Below, piece after piece: positions 1 to 6,638 of a stretch of 11,410 nucleotides of DNA. Origin of the DNA: an uncultured Marvinbryantia sp. (GTDB lineage: Bacteria; Bacillota; Clostridia; Lachnospirales; Lachnospiraceae); assembly GCF_905201705.1 (NCBI RefSeq), contig NZ_CAJKOX010000069.1:1-11410 (forward strand), written 5' to 3'. A program made the position numbers and the translations under genes. Each line of letters begins with the position of its first letter. The first letter of the stretch is position 1. The notes beneath the pieces were generated by a model. That model worked only from the letters and a program-made list of their open reading frames with translations, ran no database searches and was not told the origin of the DNA.

Positions 1-162
1 ATTGCAGGTCTTGCGGTTGCTGCTTCACTGAATAAAAATTACGGAATTAAAGCTCATAAGATTTTTGCTGATGATGAAACTTTATTAGAATTAGCTAATC
101 TTTGGAATAAACAAATTAAGCAAAACAAACCGGAGCCTGTAAAAAGGTCCGGTTTGTTTTGA
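1..162 (+). CDS. 3' end of an unrecognised AT-rich gene (partial)
   Basis: The first frame is open from base 1 to a TGA at 160-162 and gives 53 residues, beginning IAGLAVAASLN and ending KRSGLF. The start lies outside the window. The reading is an alanine-rich, helix-like stretch followed by a charged helix (ADDETLLELANLW) and a lysine/glutamine-rich tail, which suits the C-terminus of a soluble enzyme. I do not recognise the family. I considered the C-terminus of PurE and rejected it because the fit is poor. Base composition is about 34% GC with TTA leucine codons, clearly different from the GC-richer genes that follow, so it probably does not belong to the sugar locus. The last codons lie inside the terminator stem. 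Confidence 0.6.
   Translation: MAGLAVAASLNKNYGIKAHKIFADDETLLELANLWNKQIKQNKPEPVKRSGLF
122..160. terminator. Bidirectional intrinsic terminator
   Basis: AAAACAAACCGGA (122-134) and TCCGGTTTGTTTT (148-160) form a perfect 13-bp stem. Inside it, CC/GG can add two pairs past a bulged G. Each strand ends in TTTT after the GC core, so the element can stop transcription from the left gene on + and from the araC side on minus. It overlaps the last codons and first stop base of the left gene, a compact arrangement typical of convergent genes. Confidence 0.8.
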
Positions 163-174
163 CATAAAATAGAG

Positions 175-285
175 TTATTTTTGATTTGCGACGCTTTCGA
201 GCATGATATCGATCGCTCCGGTCATGAGTTCTCTGCCGGATGTGTGATGCTCTTCGGCGTAATGCGCATCGCGCGGTAAGTTGTA
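175..285 (-). pseudogene. Possible 3' remnant of a lost gene
   Basis: On the minus strand a frame of 36 codons runs between a stop at 286-288 and a TAA at 175-177. It reads as protein-like sequence containing HYAEEHHTSGREL and IDIMLESVANQK. Codon choice (GCG, ATC, CTC, GAA) resembles the GC-richer locus genes rather than the AT-rich fragment at the left edge. There is no ribosome binding site or sensible start; the only ATGs would leave 16 residues or fewer. It lies just after the araC stop, in a different frame, so it is not an extension of AraC. I read it as the C-terminal scrap of a gene whose 5' part was deleted. I do not recognise the family, and chance openness cannot be excluded at this length. 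Confidence 0.35.
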
Positions 286-298
286 TTACCGAAAAATC

Positions 299-1081
299 CT
301 ATTTCACCGTTTTCCGGTATGCCAGCGGACTCATTCCTCTGATTTCCCGGAATATCCGGTTGAAGCTCCGCTGGCTGGAAAAGCCTGCCTCCGCCCAGAT
401 CGCGGTGAGGGATTTTTCGGAGAACTGCATGGCATTGCACGCATAGTCCACCCGCAGATGCGCCAGGTATTGCGGAAAGCTGATGTGAAGCTTTTCGGAG
501 AAGATGTGCGAGAGATAGTATTTGTTTACATGCAGCGCTTTTGCAAGCGAGTCGAGAGAAAGCTCCTCCTGGAAATGCTCTGCGAGATAATGAATCAGCT
601 GGTAAGTGAGATCCTCACTTTCTGGCTGTTTTTTTTCGGCAAGCTCCAGGTGCGGCAGTACATGTCCGAGGATGATCTGGATCCATGCGGCGGCGAGCGC
701 CGGATTTTCCTCCATGTTCATATCATCCAGGCGGCTGACGGCGAGTGCGATATCCGGGGAGACCTGGTCCGCTGGCAGATACGGACAGGTGGGACGAAAT
801 TTCTGGAGCAGATACTGAAAAGAGGCGGTGACGCCGGTATCAAAGATCAGCAGCCACACGCGGTTTGGCTCGGAGGCATGATAGCTGTGCACCAGTCCGG
901 GAAAGATAAGCGCGCAGTCGCCCTGCTTCATGTCATAGGAAGTATTGCCGACCGATACCCGCGTCTGCCCTTCCATCACATACAAAAATTCCGTGTGAGC
1001 GTGAAGATGCTCCGGAAAAGTGAGCGTATCTAAGATTGCGGTGCGCAGATTCCGCTTCTGCTGTTCATAAAACGGATTCAT
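299..1081 (-). CDS. AraC-family transcriptional regulator with N-terminal cupin domain
   Basis: This 260-residue protein has the usual two parts of a sugar-responsive AraC regulator. Residues about 20-75 form a cupin ligand-binding domain with HLHAHTEF, followed by a glycine turn (MEGQ) and PGLVHSY. Residues about 158-260 form the AraC DNA-binding domain with two helix-turn-helix units: SLDSLAKALHVNKYYLSHIF, then TAIWAEAGFSSQRSFNRIFR and the family signature GMSPLAYRK. The length is normal. The start at 1081 is set by AAGGAGG lying five bases upstream; a TTG further upstream would place that site inside the gene. The gene diverges from the GH120 xylosidase and shares its 132-bp intergenic region, so it probably activates that gene in response to an intracellular pentose or oligosaccharide and may control itself. 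The ligand is inference. Confidence 0.93.
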   Translation of the reverse strand: MNPFYEQQKRNLRTAILDTLTFPEHLHAHTEFLYVMEGQTRVSVGNTSYDMKQGDCALIFPGLVHSYHASEPNRVWLLIFDTGVTASFQYLLQKFRPTCPYLPADQVSPDIALAVSRLDDMNMEENPALAAAWIQIILGHVLPHLELAEKKQPESEDLTYQLIHYLAEHFQEELSLDSLAKALHVNKYYLSHIFSEKLHISFPQYLAHLRVDYACNAMQFSEKSLTAIWAEAGFSSQRSFNRIFREIRGMSPLAYRKTVK

Positions 1082-1100
1082 AGGGGCCTCCTTTTTTGAT

Positions 1101-1126
1101 AGCAATATCTGGCTAAAAATATTGCT
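1101..1126. promoter_or_regulatory. Inverted repeat, candidate operator between araC and the GH120 gene
   Basis: AGCAATAT (1101-1108) and ATATTGCT (1119-1126) are perfect inverted copies separated by 10 bases. The right arm ends three bases before the TTGACT -35 on the + strand. The centre falls about 50 bases upstream of the expected GH120 transcript start, a position used by activators. The same repeat lies in the araC leader. I saw no such repeat upstream of the binding-protein gene. Confidence 0.45.
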
Positions 1127-1129
1127 GTT

Positions 1130-1158
1130 TTGACTATCATTATACGCGGCTGCATGTT
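1130..1158 (+). promoter_or_regulatory. Possible GH120 gene promoter
   Basis: TTGACT (1130-1135) is a good -35, but the best box 17 bases later is the poor CATGTT (1153-1158). A strong -35 with a weak -10 suits a promoter that needs an activator. It overlaps the predicted araC promoter on the other strand. A second small inverted repeat, TGCAT-N6-ATGCA (1151-1166), covers both core elements. Confidence 0.35.
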
Positions 1159-1167
1159 AAGATGCAA
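1139..1167 (-). promoter_or_regulatory. Predicted araC promoter
   Basis: Read on the minus strand, a perfect TATAAT (1144-1139) lies 17 bases after TTGCAT (1167-1162). The -35 matches the consensus at its first three bases only. Transcription would start near 1132, which places the 1101-1126 inverted repeat in the early leader, about +6 to +31, a position that would allow autorepression. The distance and orientation suit araC. Confidence 0.5.
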
Positions 1168-1213
1168 GTACAAACCAAAGAAGATAATGGGAAGAAAAGG
1201 GGGACTTACAGAC

Positions 1214-3217
1214 ATGAAATATTATGTTTCCGCAAGTGCGGCAAGAAATGGCGACGGTTCCATGGAAAAACCGTTTCAGACCATCACGCAGGCGGCAAAG
1301 CTTGCTGTGGCAGGCGACGAAGTGATCGTGGCGCCGGGCGTATATCGTGAGTACGTGAATCCGGTGAATGCAGGCGAAGAGGGCGCGCCGATCGTGTACC
1401 GCTCCGAGGAGATCGGAAAAGCAGTGATCACCGGCGCAGAAGAAGTGAAGGATTGGGCAAATTATGAGGGCGACGTATGGGTGACGCGCATTCCAAACGG
1501 CATTTTTGGCAGCTACAATCCGTACACGGTGCTGGTGCGCGGCGACTGGTACAACACAGATATCAAGCCGGTACATACCGGAGAGGTTTATTTGAACGGC
1601 AAGGCAATGTACGAGGCAGTAACGCTGGGCGAGGTGCTGAACCCGGTCGTTGACAATTCTTCCTGGGATCCGGCGGGAACGGTCTACACCTGGTACACCG
1701 AGCAGGACGGCGACAATACGGTGATTTATGCAAATTTCCAGGGCGCGGATCCGACGAAAGAAAATGTGGAGATCAACGTGCGCAGAAACTGCTTCTACCC
1801 GGACAAGACCGGCGTGAATTACATCACGCTTTCCGGTTTCGTTGTAAAGCAGGCGGCTACGCAGTGGGCGCCGCCGACCGCATACCAGGAGGGCATGGTC
1901 GGACCGCACTGGTCGAAGGGCTGGATCATTGAGGACTGCGAGATTTCCGATTCCAGATGCTCCGGCATTTCGCTCGGAAAATATCTGCAGCCGAACAATG
2001 AAAATAAATGGACGACAAAATACTACAAGGACGGCACGCAGACGGAGAGAGACGCTATCTGCCAGGCGCAGATCGAGGGCTGGACGAAGGAAAACATTGG
2101 TCATCACATTGTGCGCCGCTGCAACATCCACGACTGCGGACAGACTGGTATTGTTGGACATCTTGGCGGCGTGTTCTCCATCATCGAGGACAACCACATT
2201 CATCATATTAATAATAAGCAGGATCTCGCTGGCGCGGAGATCGGCGGCATTAAGATGCACGCGGCGATCGACGTTATTTATAGAAGAAACCACATTCACC
2301 ACTGCACACGCGGTCTGTGGCTCGACTGGCAGGCGCAGGGCACCCGCGTGACGCAGAATCTGTTCCACGACAATGTGCCGCCGAAGGGCACCCGCATTAC
2401 AAACTCTCTGTCCCTGGCGGAGGATATCTTTATTGAGGTTTCGCACGGTCCGACACTGGTGGACAACAATCTGCTGCTGTCAAACTGCTCCTGCCGCATC
2501 AGCACGCAGGGGACGGCGATGGTGCATAATCTGATCGCCGGCTCCTTCACCTGGGTGGGTGACGGAACGGATAACGGCGCAGGCGTACTGCCGTCTAACC
2601 GTTACACGCCGTACCATGTGCCGCACAGAACGGAAGTGGCGGGCTTTATGACGATCCTGCATGGCGACGCGCGCTTCTATAATAATATTTTTGTGCAGCA
2701 GCCGGTGCGTGAGGACCTGCTCGCTTATGCAAAGAGCACGGGCGAGGAGAAGCAGTTCAATTTTGTGTGCGGGACAAAGCCGTATGACGGGTATCCTACG
2801 GAGGAAGCGTACCGCGCGCAGTTTACGCCGCAGTCGATCGTGGACCACGGACATAAGGACTTCTACTACGACCATATGCCGGTCTACACGGGCGGAAATG
2901 TATACTTCAACGGCGCACAGCCCTGCGACACGGAGGAAAACTATCGGGAGGACAGTGAGCATACGGTAAGCTGGCAGCTCACGGAAGAGGACGGAAAGGT
3001 ACTGTTTGAGACAAACCTTTATGAGTTCCTGCCGGAGTTTGAGACGCCGTTTATCTCCACGGAGGTTCTGGGAGAGGCGTTTGAGCCGGAGCAGAAATTC
3101 GAAAACCCGGACGGCACGCCGATCTTCTTTGACAGCGACTATAACGGAGCGCACAGAAGGCTTCATCCGCTGGCAGGTCCGTTTGAGGGCAGAGAAGCAG
3201 TGCAGCAGGTTTTTTAA
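1214..3217 (+). CDS. GH120-family beta-xylosidase (parallel beta-helix)
   Basis: The 667-residue protein is a right-handed beta-helix glycosidase that I assign to GH120, whose known members release xylose from xylo-oligosaccharides with retention. The N-terminus (KYYVSASAARNGDGS, then GDEVIVAPGVYREYV) is the classic helix entry. The helix core carries repeated histidine/asparagine turns such as HHIVRRCNIHDCG and NNHIHHI. The probable nucleophile is D371 in GLWLDWQAQGTR and the probable acid/base is E408 in DIFIEVSHGP, by comparison with D382 and E405 that I recall for XylC of Thermoanaerobacterium saccharolyticum. Length is close to that enzyme (about 640). There is no signal peptide, so it acts in the cytoplasm. 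I chose the ATG at 1214 because AAGGGGG precedes it and family similarity begins there; upstream in-frame starts add unrelated residues. The gene stands alone between the divergent promoter and a terminator. Confidence 0.85.
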   Translation: MKYYVSASAARNGDGSMEKPFQTITQAAKLAVAGDEVIVAPGVYREYVNPVNAGEEGAPIVYRSEEIGKAVITGAEEVKDWANYEGDVWVTRIPNGIFGSYNPYTVLVRGDWYNTDIKPVHTGEVYLNGKAMYEAVTLGEVLNPVVDNSSWDPAGTVYTWYTEQDGDNTVIYANFQGADPTKENVEINVRRNCFYPDKTGVNYITLSGFVVKQAATQWAPPTAYQEGMVGPHWSKGWIIEDCEISDSRCSGISLGKYLQPNNENKWTTKYYKDGTQTERDAICQAQIEGWTKENIGHHIVRRCNIHDCGQTGIVGHLGGVFSIIEDNHIHHINNKQDLAGAEIGGIKMHAAIDVIYRRNHIHHCTRGLWLDWQAQGTRVTQNLFHDNVPPKGTRITNSLSLAEDIFIEVSHGPTLVDNNLLLSNCSCRISTQGTAMVHNLIAGSFTWVGDGTDNGAGVLPSNRYTPYHVPHRTEVAGFMTILHGDARFYNNIFVQQPVREDLLAYAKSTGEEKQFNFVCGTKPYDGYPTEEAYRAQFTPQSIVDHGHKDFYYDHMPVYTGGNVYFNGAQPCDTEENYREDSEHTVSWQLTEEDGKVLFETNLYEFLPEFETPFISTEVLGEAFEPEQKFENPDGTPIFFDSDYNGAHRRLHPLAGPFEGREAVQQVF

Positions 3218-3292
3218 AGGACAGGCAGGGCGTTCGTCATACTGCAAGGTAAATGACTGCTAAAATCTTTAAAAATGTGCAAAATATCTAAT

Positions 3293-3327
3293 AAAGTGGG
3301 TTTGGATTCGTCGAAACCCACTTTTTT
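3293..3327 (+). terminator. Intrinsic terminator after the GH120 gene
   Basis: AAAGTGGGTTT (3293-3303) pairs perfectly with AAACCCACTTT (3314-3324) around a 10-base loop and is followed directly by a run of six T (3322-3327). It lies 75 bases after the GH120 stop and separates that transcript from the transporter operon. Confidence 0.88.
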
Positions 3328-3350
3328 ATATAATTTGGATAGTTTTCTCA

Positions 3351-3380
3351 ATAGAAATTGCACATATGTAATGATAGAAT
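3351..3380 (+). promoter_or_regulatory. Weak promoter region of the transporter operon
   Basis: TAGAAT (3375-3380) is a good -10 for the binding-protein gene, but no recognisable -35 stands 16-18 bases upstream. An 8-bp palindrome ACATATGT (3362-3369) sits just before the -10 inside an imperfect dyad TTGCACATATGTAA (3358-3371). A missing -35 with a dyad beside the -10 suits activation by a regulator, perhaps the response regulator encoded downstream. A perfect TATAAT at 3329-3334, in the tail of the terminator, is an alternative -10 but also lacks a spaced -35. Boundaries are uncertain. Confidence 0.35.
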
Positions 3381-3414
3381 TTTTACATCAAAAACAAATA
3401 GGAGGGATAAGTAA

Positions 3415-4701
3415 ATGAAAAAAAGACTTATCAGTGCGTTGTTTGGGACGGCGCTTGCACTGACAACAGTATGCGGCATGAGCGCATCGGCGGAGGAGCT
3501 GACCTTCTGGAATGTACAGGCAGAAGGATATGACCTCGAGATTATCAACGAGGCTGTTGAGAAATTCAATTCCACCACAGAGAGCGGCTATACCGTTGTC
3601 AATGTACCGACGCAGAACGATGCATACAAAGAGAAGCTGGTTATCGCTATGAGCTCAGGAGAATGCCCGGATATGTATTCACACTGGTCCGGCGGCCCGA
3701 TGATCGAGTACATCGAATCGGGATTTGCACAGGATATCACGGAGCAGTTCAACAGCACAGAGCTTCCGGAAAGACTGATGCAGGGCTCCATCGCACAGGC
3801 AACCTACAATGACAAGATTTATGCGGTTCCGTATAATGATATTTCTATTTCCGGCATTTATTACAACAAGACGATTTTTGCAGATCTTGGCCTGGAAGTA
3901 CCGACAACGATCGGAGAACTGGAAGCGGTCTGTGACACACTGGTAGAAAACGGTATCGTTCCGTTTGCGCTGGCAAACTCTACAAAGTGGACTGGTTCCA
4001 TGTATTTCATGAACCTTGCAACACGCTACGGCGGACTGGAGCCGTTTGAAAAGGCTGCTGCAGGCGAGGGCTCCTTCGAGGATGAGTGCTTTATCTGGGC
4101 AGGCGAAAAGATTCAGGAATGGGTACAGAAGGGTTACTTCCCGGAGGGCGTAAACGCACTGAGCGAGGACGACGGACAGGCAAGACAGCTCCTGTACACG
4201 GGCGAAGCAGCGATGACCTGCATCGGTTCCTGGTATACACAGACCATCAAATCCGACAGCGAGGAATTCTTTGACGAAAACATTGGCTGGTTTAAGTTCC
4301 CGGCATACGAGGGATCCCCGGATGTAGATGATTCTATCATCGTTGGTACCGTTGGCGATAACTTCATCTCCTTCAACTGCGAAGGCGAAAAGCTTGATGC
4401 GGCAATCGAATTTGCGTCTATTCTTGTAGGCGACGAAATGGTAGAATTCGCAGCAGAGCGCGGCAGAATGAAACCGGTAAACGGCGTTGAAGAATATGCG
4501 ACAGAGCCGGTAACACAGGCGATCATGGAAGCGGTAAGCAATGCTTCTTCCATCCAGCTCTGGTATGACCAGTACCTGCCGCCCGCAGTGGCAAACGCGC
4601 ATCTGGACGGTCTGCAGGAAGTGTTTGGCCTGACAAAGACTCCGGCAGAGGCACAGGCGATGATGCAGGAAGCTATGGAGGCTTACAACGCAGAAAAATA
4701 A
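3415..4701 (+). CDS. ABC transporter sugar-binding protein (CUT1 type)
   Basis: This 428-residue extracellular solute-binding protein delivers oligosaccharide to the permeases encoded next. Residues 1-27 form a signal peptide: MKKR, a hydrophobic core, and ASA before EELTFWNVQ. The mature part has the family layout, with a first lobe beginning LTFWNVQAEGYDLEIIN, the hinge-side segment YAVPYNDISISGIYYNK, the GEAAMTCIGSW strand and a helical C-terminus (LTKTPAEAQAMMQEAMEAY). Length is normal for the SBP_bac_1/8 group. The single cysteine in the leader (TTVCG) does not make a good lipobox, so cleavage by signal peptidase I is predicted. AGGAGGG lies eight bases before the ATG. A hairpin directly after the gene probably keeps its expression above that of the permeases. 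Xylo-oligosaccharide specificity is inferred from the neighbouring xylosidases. Confidence 0.92.
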   Translation: MKKRLISALFGTALALTTVCGMSASAEELTFWNVQAEGYDLEIINEAVEKFNSTTESGYTVVNVPTQNDAYKEKLVIAMSSGECPDMYSHWSGGPMIEYIESGFAQDITEQFNSTELPERLMQGSIAQATYNDKIYAVPYNDISISGIYYNKTIFADLGLEVPTTIGELEAVCDTLVENGIVPFALANSTKWTGSMYFMNLATRYGGLEPFEKAAAGEGSFEDECFIWAGEKIQEWVQKGYFPEGVNALSEDDGQARQLLYTGEAAMTCIGSWYTQTIKSDSEEFFDENIGWFKFPAYEGSPDVDDSIIVGTVGDNFISFNCEGEKLDAAIEFASILVGDEMVEFAAERGRMKPVNGVEEYATEPVTQAIMEAVSNASSIQLWYDQYLPPAVANAHLDGLQEVFGLTKTPAEAQAMMQEAMEAYNAEK

Positions 4702-4725
4702 AAAAGCTATTATCACTCTCTAACG

Positions 4726-4762
4726 AAAAACAGGATATCTGGCAGCGGGTATCCTGTTTTTT
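4726..4762 (+). terminator. Intercistronic hairpin, partial terminator or RNA stabiliser
   Basis: AAAAACAGGATA (4726-4737) pairs perfectly with TATCCTGTTTTT (4750-4761) around a 12-base loop and ends in TTTTTT. It lies between the binding-protein and permease genes, 25 bases after the stop. There is no obvious promoter after it, so the permeases need readthrough. Such elements commonly raise binding-protein yield relative to membrane parts, either by partial termination or by protecting the upstream RNA end. Confidence 0.75.
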
Positions 4763-4791
4763 AAAGAAGCTGGCACAGCTTGTCAGCGATG

Positions 4792-4804
4792 AAGGAGGCT
4801 CCTT
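4792..4804 (+). promoter_or_regulatory. Self-complementary ribosome binding site of the first permease
   Basis: AAGGAGGCTCCTT, directly before the ATG at 4805, holds the Shine-Dalgarno AAGGAGG and its own complement. It can fold as a 5-bp stem with a GGC loop that would cover the site. A second small stem, GCTGGCA/TGTCAGC (4769-4787, one G-U pair), lies just upstream. The effect on translation is inference. Confidence 0.4.
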
Positions 4805-5701
4805 ATGAACAAAAATTCGTTACTTGCACAGAGACAGAGAGAGACGAACAAAGTAGCGGCGATCTTTCTGGCTCCGGTGCTGATCGTTTTAGCAGTTTAT
4901 GTGTTTTATCCGATCATTAACACCTTCCAGACCAGCCTTTATAAATGGAACGGTATTTCTTCGGATCAGACCTTTATCGGTTTATCTAACTGGGCTACGC
5001 TGATCAGGGATGAAAATTTCTGGTACGCATTTAAAAATAATATTATTATCATGGTACTTTCCATCTGTATCCAGATACCGCTCGGCCTTGCAATGGCAAC
5101 CTTCCTGGATTTTGTAGGGAAAAAGGCAAATGTTTTTAAAGTAATCTGGTTTATCCCGATGCTGATTTCTTCTGTAGCGATCGGTTTCCTTTTTACTTAC
5201 GCACTGGCAACCAAGGGCGGCATTGTGAGCGCGATCTCCAATTTCTTCGGAGGCGGAAATATTGACCTTCTGGGAAATCCGGATACGGCTTTGTACACGA
5301 TCATCGCAATTATCGCATGGCAGTTTACGCCGTTTTACATGGTATATTCCATGGCGGGCTTTACCAACATCTCTACGGACGTGTTTGAGGCGGCCAGAAT
5401 TGACGGCGCTACCCGCGGCGAATATTTCTGGAAGATCGCTCTGCCGCTGCTGATGCCGACATTGAAAAATGCAGCGATCATGTCCATGGTAGGCTCTCTG
5501 AAATACTTTGATTTGATCTACGTTATGACAAACGGCGGCCCGGGACGTTCCACCGAGCTGATGGCAACCTATATGTATAAGCTGTCGTTCTCCGAGTTCA
5601 ACATGGGCTACGGCTCCACGGTAGCTGCCGGAATGTTTATTTTAATCTCCGCGATCGCACTGGTAACAATGCGTCTGATTAACGGGAAGGAGGAAGCATA
5701 A
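4805..5701 (+). CDS. ABC sugar transporter permease, MalF/UgpA type
   Basis: This 298-residue membrane protein is the first of two permease subunits of the CUT1 transporter. A short cytoplasmic N-terminus (MNKNSLLAQRQRETNK) leads to a first membrane helix at about residues 18-40, and about six helices follow in all. The cytoplasmic EAA loop that contacts the ATPase is at residues 195-214 and starts EAARIDGA, ending WKIALP. The segment TNGGPGRSTELMATYMY near the C-terminus is typical of MalF-like subunits. Length is normal for Gram-positive members, which lack the long periplasmic loop of E. coli MalF. AAGGAGG lies six bases before the start. The stop codon directly abuts the ATG of the second permease, so the two are translated together. 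Confidence 0.93.
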   Translation: MNKNSLLAQRQRETNKVAAIFLAPVLIVLAVYVFYPIINTFQTSLYKWNGISSDQTFIGLSNWATLIRDENFWYAFKNNIIIMVLSICIQIPLGLAMATFLDFVGKKANVFKVIWFIPMLISSVAIGFLFTYALATKGGIVSAISNFFGGGNIDLLGNPDTALYTIIAIIAWQFTPFYMVYSMAGFTNISTDVFEAARIDGATRGEYFWKIALPLLMPTLKNAAIMSMVGSLKYFDLIYVMTNGGPGRSTELMATYMYKLSFSEFNMGYGSTVAAGMFILISAIALVTMRLINGKEEA

Positions 5702-6550
5702 ATGGATCAGTACAAAAAAAGTAAGATCAAAAGCAGGATAAGCTGGACCATCGCGATTATTCTTGCTGTACTTATGGCGCTTATTTCCATTACGCCGTTT
5801 ATCTTTATGGTGCTCAATTCCTTCAAAGAAAAATTCGAGATGCTGACAAAGGGCGTATTCACTTTACCGGATAAGCTTTACCTGGACAACTATGCCGAGG
5901 TGATCAGCGGAAAATTTGCCGGATTCTTTGTGAACAGCGTGATCGTACTGGCGGTTTCGCTGATACTGCTTCTGCTGGTAGCGGCATGCGCTTCCTATCC
6001 GCTGTCCCGGTTTAAGTTTAAACTGAACGGACCGATCTATGCGCTGATCGTTGCCTGTATGTCGATCCCGGTTCATGTAACCCTCATCCCGATCTTTAAG
6101 ATGACGCGTTCTATGGGACTGTATGATACGATCTGGGCGCTGATCGGACCGTATGTGGCAATGGGCGTGCCGATTTCCGTATTTATTCTCACCGGATTTA
6201 TGAAGGGTATCCCGAAGGAGATTGAAGAATCGGCAGAAATTGACGGATGCAATAAGATCCAGATGTTCTTTAAGATGATCCTGCCGCTTTCCAAGCCGGG
6301 CTTATCTACGCTGGCTATTTACAACGGTGTGAATATGTGGAATGAATTCAGCTTTGCTTACACACTTACGCAGTCATCGGAAAACCGCACACTGCCGCTG
6401 GCAGTCTGGGAATTCCGCGGAAGATATTCCATGAACACGCCGATGATCATGGCGGTTCTGGTTCTGACGCTTCTGCCGATGCTGATCATGTTTATCTTTG
6501 CGCAGGATAAGCTGATCAAAGGTATGACAGCAGGTGCAGTAAAGGGTTGA
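5702..6550 (+). CDS. ABC sugar transporter permease, MalG type
   Basis: The second permease subunit has 282 residues and pairs with the preceding one to form the membrane channel. The first helix covers about residues 14-36 (ISWTIAIILAVLMALISITP), followed by the family segment VLNSFKEKFEM and five more helices. The EAA loop at residues 176-195 starts ESAEIDGC and ends FKMILP. The C-terminus LIKGMTAGAVKG is the usual MalG-type ending that reaches the ATPase. The ATG follows the previous stop with no gap, and its AAGGAGG (5687-5693) lies inside the previous gene. No ATP-binding subunit gene follows, as is common where a shared MsmK/UgpC-type ATPase serves several transporters. Confidence 0.93.
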   Translation: MDQYKKSKIKSRISWTIAIILAVLMALISITPFIFMVLNSFKEKFEMLTKGVFTLPDKLYLDNYAEVISGKFAGFFVNSVIVLAVSLILLLLVAACASYPLSRFKFKLNGPIYALIVACMSIPVHVTLIPIFKMTRSMGLYDTIWALIGPYVAMGVPISVFILTGFMKGIPKEIEESAEIDGCNKIQMFFKMILPLSKPGLSTLAIYNGVNMWNEFSFAYTLTQSSENRTLPLAVWEFRGRYSMNTPMIMAVLVLTLLPMLIMFIFAQDKLIKGMTAGAVKG

Positions 6551-6579
6551 TGAAATCTTTGATTTGAAGTAAAGTAAAA

Positions 6580-6628
6580 GCAGGAGAAAGCCTGCTTGCA
6601 GGCCTTTGCGATGAGAAAACAAAGGAGG
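6580..6628 (+). promoter_or_regulatory. Competing hairpins over the kinase ribosome binding site
   Basis: CCTGC (6591-6595) can pair with GCAGG on its left (6580-6584). Alternatively most of it can pair with the GCAGG on its right, in a longer stem (6587-6594 with 6599-6607) that also uses CCTTT. If the left pairing forms, CCTTTG (6603-6608) is free to pair with CAAAGG (6620-6625), which overlaps the Shine-Dalgarno AAAGGAGG (6621-6628). If the right stem forms, the site stays open. There is no U-run, so this would act on translation, not termination. No known riboswitch class is recognised. Confidence 0.35.
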
Positions 6629-6638
6629 CAGTTATATA

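Noticed and set aside
1..162. PurE (AIR carboxylase) C-terminus for the left-edge fragment
   Set aside because: The alanine/leucine helix looks loosely similar, but the expected asparagine-containing turn and following helix pattern are absent, so I left it unnamed.
281..1033. Open frame of 250 codons on the + strand across araC
   Set aside because: The minus-strand reading has complete cupin and AraC domains with an ideal ribosome binding site; this one has neither.
1082..1105. Longer AraC start at a TTG (1105)
   Set aside because: The AAGGAGG site that serves the ATG at 1081 would lie inside the gene, and the added eight residues match nothing in the family.
1157..2446. Long open frame (429 codons) on the minus strand opposite the GH120 gene
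   Set aside because: It lies fully antisense to a gene with recognisable catalytic motifs, has no family-like sequence and no ribosome binding site; GC-rich codons readily leave the antisense frame open.
3328..3414. Catabolite-responsive element (CcpA site) before the binding-protein gene
   Set aside because: I found no sequence near the TGNAANCGNTNNCA pattern there or in the araC-GH120 region.
3679..4716. Open frame of 345 codons on the minus strand opposite the binding-protein gene
   Set aside because: It is antisense to a complete sugar-binding protein, with no protein family features and no start signal.
6551..6638. Independent promoter for the kinase-regulator pair
   Set aside because: No -35/-10 pair with acceptable spacing is visible, and the spacing and strand fit one operon with the permeases.
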